Of a DNA stretch of 64,000 nt, positions 23,474-31,002 are shown one piece after another. Where the stretch lies: the NCBI RefSeq assembly GCF_040676675.1, contig NZ_JBFAPK010000035.1:1-64000 (forward strand), written 5' to 3'. Numbering within the stretch: position 1 is the stretch's first letter; each line of letters begins with the position of its first letter. The notes under the pieces were generated by a model that searched no databases, had not been told where the DNA came from, and was given only the letters and a program-made list of their open reading frames with translations. The translations under genes were made by a program, and so were the position numbers. Origin of the DNA: JBFAPK01 sp040676675 (GTDB lineage: Bacteria > Actinomycetota > Actinomycetes > Mycobacteriales > Micromonosporaceae).

Positions 23474-25834
23474 GTGACCGAGCACACCCCTCCGCCCACC
23501 GCACCGGCGGGACCTCCACCCGGGCGGGGCCGGCTGGTGCTCCGGGAGCTGCGCGCCTGGCGGCCGACCGTGGCCCGGCTGGGCGAACTGCTCCGCAGCG
23601 CGGTCACCTCGTTCGTCGTGCTGGCCGGCACGCTCTGGCTGCTGCCCGGCGTGGACGCGAACGGACTCACCGCCGTGCTCTGGGTGGTGGTCCTGGTCGC
23701 CTGCGTCGGCGCGCTGCTACGGCCGCTGCTGCTCGCGCTCGCCACGGTGCTCGGCGGGCTGGCCGTACTGATCATGGGGGCGTGCGTTCAGACGGTCGTC
23801 TTCTACGTCGCGCTGAGCCTCGCCCCCCAGGCGCACCTGGCCGGGCTGCCGGCCGCGTTCGCCGCCTCGTGGACGGCGGTCGCGCTCGCCGCCATCGTCA
23901 ACTGGCTCACCGACGCCGGCACCGACGACGCCTTCGTCGGCGAGACCCGCCGGCTGATGCGCAAGGTACGCCGCGCCGCCGCCAAACACGGTACGCCGAG
24001 CGGCGGCGACGGGCTGGTCGTCGTGCAGCTCGACGGGGTCTCGACCCCGCTGCTGCGCTGGGCCGTACGCGCCGGCAACCTGCCCAATCTCGGCCGCTGG
24101 CTGCGGATGCGCAGTCACCGGCTGACCTCCTGGCACACCGGCCTGCCGGCCACCACCCCGGCGGCCCAGGCCGGCATCCTGCACGGCGACGGCCGCGGCG
24201 TGCCGGCGTTCCGCTGGTACGAGAAGCCGACCGGCCGGCTGATGGTGGCCAGCCGCCCCCGGGACGCCGCCGAGATCGAGCGGCGCATCTCCACGGGCGA
24301 GGGGCTGCTGCGCGACGGCGGGGCGAGCATCAGCAACGTCTTCACGGGTGACGCCACGGCGGCCCTGTTCACGGTCAGCCGGGCGGCGCTGCCGGGACGC
24401 GCCACCCGCGGCTACGCGGCCTTCATGACCAGCCCGTACGGGTTGACCCGGGCCATCGCGCTCGGCGTCGGCGGGCTGCTGCGGGAGCTGTACCAGGCCC
24501 GGGCGCAGCGGCTGCGCGACATCCGGCCCCGCATCGGCCGCTCCGGCGCGTTCCTGGCGCTGCGTCCGCTCACCGGCATCCTGCGGGACGTCAACGTCTC
24601 CCTGCTCGCCGAGCAGATGGCGCTCGGCACGCCGGTCATCTTCTGCGACTTCGTCGACTACGACGAGGTGGCCCACCACGCCGGGCCGGCCCGCCCGGAG
24701 GCGCTGGACGCGCTCGGCCGGCTCGACCAGGTGCTCGGCGTGGTGCAGCGGCTCTCCGCCGAGGCGGAGCGCCGGTACCACCTGGTGGTCCTCTCCGATC
24801 ACGGGCAGAGCCAGGGCGAGACGTTCCAGCAGCGGTACGGCGAGTCGCTGGCCCAGGTGGTGAACCGGCTGGTCGAGGCGGCGACCGTCGAGAGCATCCG
24901 GCGGTTGGCCGCCGCCGGCGAGCCGCGGGGGGCCGAGGCGGGCGGAGCGCCCCTGGCCGCCGCCGGGGGCGGGCTACCGGTGGCCGTCGCGGCGGGCGCC
25001 CCGGCTGGGGCGGAGACGGTACTGACCGAACTCGCGGGCCGGTCCGCGCCGGCCGCGGTGGCCGGCGGGATCGGTACGGTCGACGGCGCGGACGGCGACG
25101 ACCCGGCGGCGCGGACGGACGGTACGGTCGTCGTCGCCTCCGGGAACCTCGCGATGGTCTACTTCACCGGGCGGCCCGGCAAGCTCTCCCGGGCCCGGAT
25201 CGAGGCCGACCACCCGGGCGTGTTGGCGGGGCTGGCCGCGCACCCCGGCATCGGGCTGGTCGTGGTGGGTGACGAGGAGGGGCCGGTCGCGATCGGCGGC
25301 CGGGGCGAGCACCACCTCCGCGACGGGCGGGTCGTCGGCGAGGACCCACTGGCCGAGTACGGTCCGTACGCCCGGACCGACCTGCTCCGGCACCAGGGGA
25401 TGGCGCACGTCGGCGACCTGGTCCTGATCAGCTCGGTCGATCCGACCATGGAGGAGGTCTCGGCCTTCGAGGAGCTGGTCGGCAGCCACGGCGGGCTCGG
25501 CGGCGGGCAGAACGACGCCTTCCTGGTGTACCCCGCCGACTGGCCGCTGACCGAGGAACCGCTGGTCGGGCCGGAGAGCCTGCACCGGCAGCTACTCGCT
25601 TGGCAGCGCCTGCTCGGGCTGCGCCCGGGTCGCGCGGCGCCGCAGCAGGCTGGTGAGCTGCGTGACGACCACCACCAGGCCGACCGCGACCAGCACCCCC
25701 TGCCAGGGCTCGGGGAAGATGGAGCCGCCGAGCACGCCGATGCCGGCGTACACGCCGGACCAGAGGGCGCAGGCTGGCGCGTTCGCCAGCGCGAAGCGGC
25801 GCCAGTCCAGGTCGATCAGCGCGATGGTGAGTAG
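23474..25834 (+). CDS. Membrane phosphodiesterase/alkaline-phosphatase superfamily protein
   Basis: 786 aa. Residues ~40-150 hold about four membrane segments like a holin-superfamily-IV membrane domain (TSFVVLAGTLWLLPGV, LLLALATVLGGLAVLIMGA). The catalytic domain then starts at VVVQLDGVSTPLL (metal Asp), with a nucleophile in GLPATTPAAQAG and the metal motif LSDHGQSQGE. Related proteins end near LLAWQRLLGL, but this frame continues about 75 residues antisense to the dedA-like gene. That tail (Asp/His/Gln-rich) is probably a reading-frame accident, or a stop lost by error. Confidence 0.8.
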   Translation: MTEHTPPPTAPAGPPPGRGRLVLRELRAWRPTVARLGELLRSAVTSFVVLAGTLWLLPGVDANGLTAVLWVVVLVACVGALLRPLLLALATVLGGLAVLIMGACVQTVVFYVALSLAPQAHLAGLPAAFAASWTAVALAAIVNWLTDAGTDDAFVGETRRLMRKVRRAAAKHGTPSGGDGLVVVQLDGVSTPLLRWAVRAGNLPNLGRWLRMRSHRLTSWHTGLPATTPAAQAGILHGDGRGVPAFRWYEKPTGRLMVASRPRDAAEIERRISTGEGLLRDGGASISNVFTGDATAALFTVSRAALPGRATRGYAAFMTSPYGLTRAIALGVGGLLRELYQARAQRLRDIRPRIGRSGAFLALRPLTGILRDVNVSLLAEQMALGTPVIFCDFVDYDEVAHHAGPARPEALDALGRLDQVLGVVQRLSAEAERRYHLVVLSDHGQSQGETFQQRYGESLAQVVNRLVEAATVESIRRLAAAGEPRGAEAGGAPLAAAGGGLPVAVAAGAPAGAETVLTELAGRSAPAAVAGGIGTVDGADGDDPAARTDGTVVVASGNLAMVYFTGRPGKLSRARIEADHPGVLAGLAAHPGIGLVVVGDEEGPVAIGGRGEHHLRDGRVVGEDPLAEYGPYARTDLLRHQGMAHVGDLVLISSVDPTMEEVSAFEELVGSHGGLGGGQNDAFLVYPADWPLTEEPLVGPESLHRQLLAWQRLLGLRPGRAAPQQAGELRDDHHQADRDQHPLPGLGEDGAAEHADAGVHAGPEGAGWRVRQREAAPVQVDQRDGE

Positions 25835-26179
25835 CACCGGGATCCGCCCGCCGGGCAGCAGCCGGGAGACCAGCAGCACCGGTACGGCCCGCTCGCGCAG
25901 CCGCGCGGCGAGCCCGTCCAGCCGCTGCCGGCCCCGGACCCAGCGCAGCCGGCGGGCCAGCTGCTCGCCGCCGAGGCGGCAGGCCAGGTAGGTGACGGCG
26001 TCGCCCAGGTAGGCGCCGGCCGCGCCCACGACGACGACCAGCACCACGACCAGCGAGTGCTGGTGGAAGGCGAGCGCCGCCGCCGCGCTGACCGCGGCGC
26101 CGGTCGGCACCACGGGCACCACCGCGCCGAACGCCACCACCAGGAAGAGCGAGGTCAGTACCCCGACCGGGTCGGTCAC
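25592..26179 (-). CDS. DedA/SNARE-associated family membrane protein
   Basis: 195 aa. DedA signs are the N-terminal membrane pair with VVPVVPTGAAVSAAAAL, GAAGAYLGDAVTYLACRLGG, and the motif SRLLPGGRIPVLL (usually F-x-R-x3-P-G-x-R). The family is linked to lipid scrambling or proton-dependent membrane homeostasis. The GTG start overlaps the stop of the MBL gene (GTGA), so translation is coupled. Its 3' end overlaps the convergent phosphodiesterase frame by 243 bp. Confidence 0.85.
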   Translation of the reverse strand: MTDPVGVLTSLFLVVAFGAVVPVVPTGAAVSAAAALAFHQHSLVVVLVVVVGAAGAYLGDAVTYLACRLGGEQLARRLRWVRGRQRLDGLAARLRERAVPVLLVSRLLPGGRIPVLLTIALIDLDWRRFALANAPACALWSGVYAGIGVLGGSIFPEPWQGVLVAVGLVVVVTQLTSLLRRRATRAQPEQALPSE

Positions 26180-26949
26180 CGGACACGGTCCACGGCGAGC
26201 GCCGTACCGGGTTGCAGCTCGGTGACCCGGGTGCCGGGCGCGACCCCGGCGGTCTCGCGCACGAAGCGCGCGCCCGGCTGGTGGAACATCACCGGGCTCA
26301 GCCGCAGGCCGGCGGGCCAGAACGTGCCGAAGTGCACCGGCACCGCGTACCGGGGGGCGCTGCGGCGCACCGCCTCGGCGGCCCGCACCGGGTCGAGGTG
26401 ACCGGGGCCGAGCGTCGGCCCCCAGCCGCCCACGGGCACCAGCGCCAGGTCGAGCGGGCCGAGTTCGGACATGCCGTCGAACAGGCCGGTGTCGCCCGCG
26501 TACCAGGTGTTCGCCACCCCGTGCACCGTGTAGCCGACCGCCGCCGCGCGGTACCGCGACCAGGGGCCGCGCCCGCCGTCGTGCGCGGCCGGCACCGCGC
26601 GTACGGTCACCGCGCCGACCTGGGTCCGCTCGCCGGGGGCGAGTTCGACGGCCCGCCGGGCGGCGTCCGCGCCGAGGCGCCGCCGCAGGAACGGGCCGGC
26701 GCCGGCCGGCACCACCAGCGTCACCGTGTCGGGCAGCGCGCGCAGCGAGGCGACGTCGAGATGGTCGGCGTGCAGGTGCGACACGAGGACCGCGTCCGGC
26801 GGTCCGGGCAGCCGTGGGGTGGTGCCGCGCCGGCGGCGCAGGTGCGCGACGCGGTCCCGCAGCACGGGATCGGTCAGCAGCCGTACCCCGGAGTCCTCCA
26901 GCCAGACGGTGCTGTGCCCCCACCAGGTGATCTGAACCGCGGAACTCAC
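26176..26949 (-). CDS. MBL-fold metallohydrolase (UlaG/YcfP-like)
   Basis: 257 aa. Metallo-beta-lactamase fold with the motif SHLHADHLD, the opening ITWWGHSTVWLE and the downstream metal sites WYAGDTGLF and VPVHFGTFWP. Relatives include L-ascorbate-6-phosphate lactonase-like and N-acyl-PE phospholipase D-like enzymes. GTG 26949 is chosen because TACCGT lies 7 nt upstream, a leaderless layout; GTG 26958 is in frame but overlaps that box. It is coupled to the DedA gene. Confidence 0.85.
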   Translation of the reverse strand: MSSAVQITWWGHSTVWLEDSGVRLLTDPVLRDRVAHLRRRRGTTPRLPGPPDAVLVSHLHADHLDVASLRALPDTVTLVVPAGAGPFLRRRLGADAARRAVELAPGERTQVGAVTVRAVPAAHDGGRGPWSRYRAAAVGYTVHGVANTWYAGDTGLFDGMSELGPLDLALVPVGGWGPTLGPGHLDPVRAAEAVRRSAPRYAVPVHFGTFWPAGLRLSPVMFHQPGARFVRETAGVAPGTRVTELQPGTALAVDRVR

Positions 26950-27014
26950 CCGTGCCACGGTACGGGTACCGCCGGGCGCCCGCGGCGGTGCCCCGTCGTG
27001 TCGGGCCGTGCCGC

Positions 27015-27020
27015 TATGGT
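27015..27020 (+). promoter_or_regulatory. -10 box of a leaderless gene
   Basis: TATGGT lies 6 nt before the GTG at 27027, with no Shine-Dalgarno sequence between. Confidence 0.5.
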
Positions 27021-27026
27021 GCCGCC

Positions 27027-27548
27027 GTGGCGGACATCCATGAGTTCATGGTCTCGATGGACCTGTCGGGCGAGCTGTCGGACGCCGAACTCGCCGACCT
27101 GCGCTGGCACCTGGGCCTCGGCCCCCGGCCGGAGCGGCTCACCATCATCACCGAGTTTCCGGCTCTCGTGTTCGACGACAACGGCAGGCCGGTCGAGGAC
27201 CCGGACGGCGGCTGGCGCACCGAGAACGATCCGCATCCGGTCTGGGGGCGGGCGCCGTACGCGGCCTCGAAGATCGGCGGCGTGGCCTTCTCGGCGCTGG
27301 TCCAGGAGGACGGCCGGACCGGATCACGTTCGGCGCTGACCTGCCGATGGGAGATCCACCCGGACGAGCACGGCGAGGTGGCGGCGCTCTTCGACTGGCT
27401 CGCCGGCCGGCGCGCCGAGCACGACCGGTTCTTCGGCTACCTCCGCTGGTACGAGGAGGACTGGCCGGACGAGCGGCTGGAGATCGCCGACGGCCGGCTC
27501 GTGGTGCGCCGCGAGGGAGGCGCCGTCGCGCCGTTCGGGCGGGGCTGA
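27027..27548 (+). CDS. Hypothetical protein, predicted leaderless
   Basis: 173 aa acidic soluble protein. It begins VADIHEFMVSMDLSGELSDA and has a middle segment GGVAFSALVQEDGRTGSRSA and a charged end (WYEEDWPDERLEIADG). I do not recognise the domain. The start is fixed by the leaderless -10 box; upstream in-frame codons run through that promoter. A 12-bp hairpin follows the stop. Confidence 0.7.
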   Translation: MADIHEFMVSMDLSGELSDAELADLRWHLGLGPRPERLTIITEFPALVFDDNGRPVEDPDGGWRTENDPHPVWGRAPYAASKIGGVAFSALVQEDGRTGSRSALTCRWEIHPDEHGEVAALFDWLAGRRAEHDRFFGYLRWYEEDWPDERLEIADGRLVVRREGGAVAPFGRG

Positions 27549-27549
27549 C

Positions 27550-27593
27550 CGCGCCGTCGCCTCCGCGCGGGCGGGCGTGCCGGCGACGGCGCG
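27550..27593. terminator. Bidirectional hairpin terminator
   Basis: CGCGCCGTCGCC (27550-27561) pairs perfectly with 27582-27593 around a 20-nt loop, between two convergent genes. Confidence 0.75.
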
Positions 27594-27601
27594 AAGGCGG
27601 T

Positions 27602-28489
27602 TCAGGGCTTGGGCAGGCCGGCGGGGCCGGCGTTCTTGAGCGAGCGGGTCAGCGCCCGGTCGTCGGACCAGAGGAAGCAGCGGATGCCCCGGTCACCGCG
27701 CGCCCACGCCTCCGCCGACGGGGTTCGGAAGCTCACCCCCAACCGCGCGCCGACCGTCAGCACGCTCGGCACCCGCACGTACGCCGAAATGACGAAGTAG
27801 CAGGCCGCGTAGGTGTTGTCCGGCTTGTCGACCAGCGCGTCCAGGGACGCGTCGGCCCGGACGTTGAAGATCCCGACGTACTCGAACCGGTGCGAGCTGG
27901 CGCAGTCGATCGGGGTCAGCTGCTCCAACTGGTTCTCGTTGAAGCAGCCGTACGCCAGCGGCGACGGTTTCGCGAGCACCCCGCGCAGGCTGCCGGTGTT
28001 GTCGACGACCCGCTCGTCGTCGCCCCCGTCGAGGGCGTTCAGGAGGAAGACGTCGCAGCGGTACCAGCGGCTGCCGCCCGCCCAACCCCCGGGCGACGGC
28101 GGGACCACCCGGATCGACATCCGCGCGCCGCGCCAGTCGCCGCCCACGAACTGCTTCACCCTGGCGTCGCACTCCGGGAAGACCGTCCGCAGCTCCGCCG
28201 AGTCCGCGGCCGGCGCGCTGGCCCGGTCGGCCTGCGCGCCGGAGAACCGCCCCACGTAGACGGTCTCGGTCCGATGCGGTCGCGCACAGTCCAGGACCGT
28301 GTAGGTCGAGAGGTAGCCGACCGCGTCGAGATCGGGGTGGCAGGTCCCGGTCTCCGGGGTGAACTGCGTCGCCGCGGGTAGCCGGGACCAGTGGTCGGTC
28401 AGGTCCCCGTCGGTACCGGCCGGCGCGCCGCACCCGGCCAGCGACGCCAGCACCAGCGCACCGCAGACGACCCTCCACCCTCGACGCAC
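27602..28489 (-). CDS. Septum-formation-like lipoprotein
   Basis: 295 aa. The signal VRRGWRVVCGALVLASLAGC has a lipobox with Cys20, so the protein is membrane-anchored outside the cell. The mature part carries several conserved-looking cysteines (GTCHPDLDAV, VLDCARPHRTE, PIDCASSHRFEYVG), which fit the paired-repeat Septum_form domain of actinobacterial lipoproteins. The function of that domain is not established. GTG 28489 follows GGGGGAGGGCGCG. Confidence 0.75.
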   Translation of the reverse strand: MRRGWRVVCGALVLASLAGCGAPAGTDGDLTDHWSRLPAATQFTPETGTCHPDLDAVGYLSTYTVLDCARPHRTETVYVGRFSGAQADRASAPAADSAELRTVFPECDARVKQFVGGDWRGARMSIRVVPPSPGGWAGGSRWYRCDVFLLNALDGGDDERVVDNTGSLRGVLAKPSPLAYGCFNENQLEQLTPIDCASSHRFEYVGIFNVRADASLDALVDKPDNTYAACYFVISAYVRVPSVLTVGARLGVSFRTPSAEAWARGDRGIRCFLWSDDRALTRSLKNAGPAGLPKP

Positions 28490-28580
28490 CGCGCCCTCCC
28501 CCGCATCCGGCACCGTCGGCGGAGCCTAACGGGTGAATGACCGCGTCCGCGGTGCACCCCCGGAGTCCGGCCCAGGTCGG

Positions 28581-28586
28581 TAGCCT
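28581..28586 (+). promoter_or_regulatory. -10 box of a leaderless gene
   Basis: TAGCCT lies 7 nt before the ATG at 28594. Confidence 0.45.
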
Positions 28587-28593
28587 CCCGGGC

Positions 28594-29043
28594 ATGCTTG
28601 TGCCGGATCAGCTCGCGATCATCGACGGCCTGCTCGCCCTCCCGTTTCCGGACCGGGGCCTGCGGGAGGGGAACCTCGTGAGCGGGTCGGGCTTCCACCT
28701 CCGCGTACTGGCGGCCAGCCGGGACTTCTGGGACGACCGTGGCACGGAGGTCGTCGAGGAGGCCCAGGCGGCGGTGGACGCCGCCTTCGGCGCGGTGGCG
28801 GCGGCGCTGTCGGCGCGCTGGGGCGACCCCGAGACGGTCGATCTCGCGCCCTACCTGTGGGGTGCGGACCCGGCGCCCGAGCCGATGGGCTGGCTCTGCC
28901 AGCTCGGCGGCGCGATGGACGTCTGGCGACCGCCGGGGGTTCGGTGGGTGGCGCTCGCCGTGGGTCAGGCGGACCCCGAGTTTCCGATCGAGTTGCTCGC
29001 GGCCGTCGCCGAGACACCGATCCGGCCGGGAGGCCGGGGCTGA
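28594..29043 (+). CDS. Hypothetical protein, predicted leaderless
   Basis: 149 aa. It begins MLVPDQLAIIDGLLALPFPD and contains tryptophan-rich segments (SRDFWDDRGTEVVEEAQ, GWLCQLGGAMDVWRPPG). There is no signal peptide or membrane segment, and I do not recognise the family. The start at 28594 is set by the leaderless promoter; a longer frame to 28537 is possible but would cover that box. It is the last gene before a 960-bp gene-free stretch. Confidence 0.7.
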   Translation: MLVPDQLAIIDGLLALPFPDRGLREGNLVSGSGFHLRVLAASRDFWDDRGTEVVEEAQAAVDAAFGAVAAALSARWGDPETVDLAPYLWGADPAPEPMGWLCQLGGAMDVWRPPGVRWVALAVGQADPEFPIELLAAVAETPIRPGGRG

Positions 29044-30003
29044 CCGGCCACCCGGAGAACGCGTCGGTCGACCCGGTTCCTCGACCCGAACGGATCCGCC
29101 GTCCGCACGCACCCCGTCACGATCAGTAACGTCTTGCGCAACGATTTCAGACTCTTGGCCAAACTATTTCTTCCCCACGGAACGGGATAGCCACCCGATC
29201 CGCCCCCGCGCGACATCGGGCACACCTCCGTCACAGCGCGCGACACTTCCCGATTATCGGGACGGCGGGCAATCGACGGGCCTTGTGCCGCTTCCGCCGG
29301 GTCCCTGGGCAATCGGCGAACCTTGTGCCACTCCGAACGATTCCGGCGGGCGCCGCGACGAATTCATCGGCGACCGGAGGCCGGCGGCGCGTCGCGCGCC
29401 GGCACCGCCCGTACCGCGCGCACCGCGTCCCCGACCGCCGTCGAAGCGGTTCCCCGGCCGACTGCGTCGACGACGGCGACGCGTTTTTCCGCAGGTGGGA
29501 GCCGTATCGACGGCGCCGGCGACCCGCCGCCGGACGGCGGAACCAGGCGCACGGTCCATCCCGAACGATGCCGGCCGATCCCGGGCACAACAGTCCACTG
29601 TGTCCGAAAGCCGCCGCCAACGTCACCTCCCGAACCCAATGCACGATATTGATCTTTATCGAGCTTTCGAAGCAGCAGTCGTTGATGTTCAGGTGTTTAT
29701 GGCCATACCTTCGCGGGAGACCGGCCGCATCCGGCGACGAATCCGACCGGGCGATGTCGAGTCCTTGACTGCCCGACCGCGAGGGCCGCAAAATATAGCC
29801 GCCCATCATTTCGCGGGGGCTCGTGATGGCTTCGCAATTTCCGGTACCGCGAGCAGGCGCGTAAGCGCAAAACCACGCCCCATTTCGGAATCCGGCCAAC
29901 GAAGGCCCCGGCAACCACGCGAAACCACTCGATCAGGCGCGTCGCCAGCCGATCCGGCCACGGCCGGTGCTCGGCCGCGCCGCCGTGACCCGAGGAGGGC
30001 ACA
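29044..30003 (+). other. 960-bp gene-free region upstream of the glycan operon
   Basis: The GC content drops, most clearly at 29640-29910, where A/T runs are common. No frame combines normal codon bias with a ribosome-binding site. The region ends in a clear GAGGAGGG site before the first glycosyltransferase. It probably holds a long regulatory leader, or it is the scar of an insertion. Confidence 0.6.
29267..29330 (+). repeat. Direct repeat with 40-bp spacing
   Basis: A 24-bp sequence at 29267-29290 recurs at 29307-29330 with four mismatches. Conserved parts are GGGCAATCG and CCTTGTGCC. The 40-bp spacing is close to four helical turns, which suits a pair of regulator sites on one face of the DNA. 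Confidence 0.65.
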
Positions 30004-31002
30004 GTGCATCCGCTGGTCTCAGTCGTCATACCCTGCTACAACCGGGCCCGCACCATCGGACTCTGCGTCCGGTCGGTACGGCGGCAGACGTACCCGGACA
30101 TCGAGATCGTCGTGGTCGACGACGCCAGCGGCGACGACTCGGCCGGGATCGCCGAATCGGCCGGCGCGACCGTGCTGCGTCTGCCGAGCAACAGCGGCCC
30201 CGGGGCCGCCCGCAACCTCGGTGCCGAGCACGCGCGGGGCGACATTCTCTTCTTCCTGGACGCGGACGTCGCGCTGGAACCGGAGAGCGTCGCCTCGGCC
30301 GTCGCGGCGCTGCGCGCGGAGCCCCGGCTGGGCGCGATCTGCGGCGTCCTGAGGCCGGAGTCGCTGGTCTCCCGCAACCTCGTCGCGCGGTACCGGGCGC
30401 TGCAGATGTACCACTGGTGGCTGGCGCGCGAGGGCCCGCTGGAAGGGCTGCACACCGCCCTCTGCGCGATGCGCGCCGAGGTGTTCCGCGAGATCGGGCC
30501 GTTCGACCCCACGCTGCGGCACACCGAGGCACCGGAGTACGGGTACCGGCTCCGGCAGCGGTACGAGGTGCGCAGCACCGCCGCGATCGCCGGCGTGCAC
30601 GACCACGACAGCCAACTGCGGGTCCTGCTGCCGAAGGTCTTCCTGCGGGCGCACGCCAGCGCCGCCGAGGTGCGCCCCGGGGAGGTGCTCGGCGGCGCGG
30701 CCTCGCGCGTACTGGCCAGCGGACTGGTCCTCGCCGCGGTGCTCGCGGTACCGCTGCCGCTGGTCGCCGGGCCCGCCGGGCTCCTGGGACCCGCGCTGCT
30801 GCTGGCCGGCGCCGTGGCGCTGGACGCCGGCACGTACCGCCGGGTGATCGCCGACCGGGGCCCGCGCTTCGGGCTCGGCTTCGCCGGGGTGCACCTGCTC
30901 TACCAGCTCACCTCCGCGGCCGGCGCGGCCGTCGGGTCCGCCCGGCGGGTCCTGCGCCGCCCCGCCGGGCGGGTCGCCCCCTCGGTCGGGGTCTCCCGAT
31001 GA
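30004..31002 (+). CDS. GT2-family glycosyltransferase (glycan operon gene 1)
   Basis: 332 aa. The GT-A domain has the opening VSVVIPCYNRARTIGLCVRS, the nucleotide-binding VVVDDAS, and the metal-binding FFLDADVAL. The C-terminal ~110 residues hold about three membrane segments, so the enzyme is membrane-bound and probably works on a lipid-linked acceptor at the inner face. GTG 30004 follows GAGGAGGGCACA. Its stop overlaps the next start (ATGA), the first of an unbroken chain of coupled genes. Confidence 0.88.
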   Translation: MHPLVSVVIPCYNRARTIGLCVRSVRRQTYPDIEIVVVDDASGDDSAGIAESAGATVLRLPSNSGPGAARNLGAEHARGDILFFLDADVALEPESVASAVAALRAEPRLGAICGVLRPESLVSRNLVARYRALQMYHWWLAREGPLEGLHTALCAMRAEVFREIGPFDPTLRHTEAPEYGYRLRQRYEVRSTAAIAGVHDHDSQLRVLLPKVFLRAHASAAEVRPGEVLGGAASRVLASGLVLAAVLAVPLPLVAGPAGLLGPALLLAGAVALDAGTYRRVIADRGPRFGLGFAGVHLLYQLTSAAGAAVGSARRVLRRPAGRVAPSVGVSR

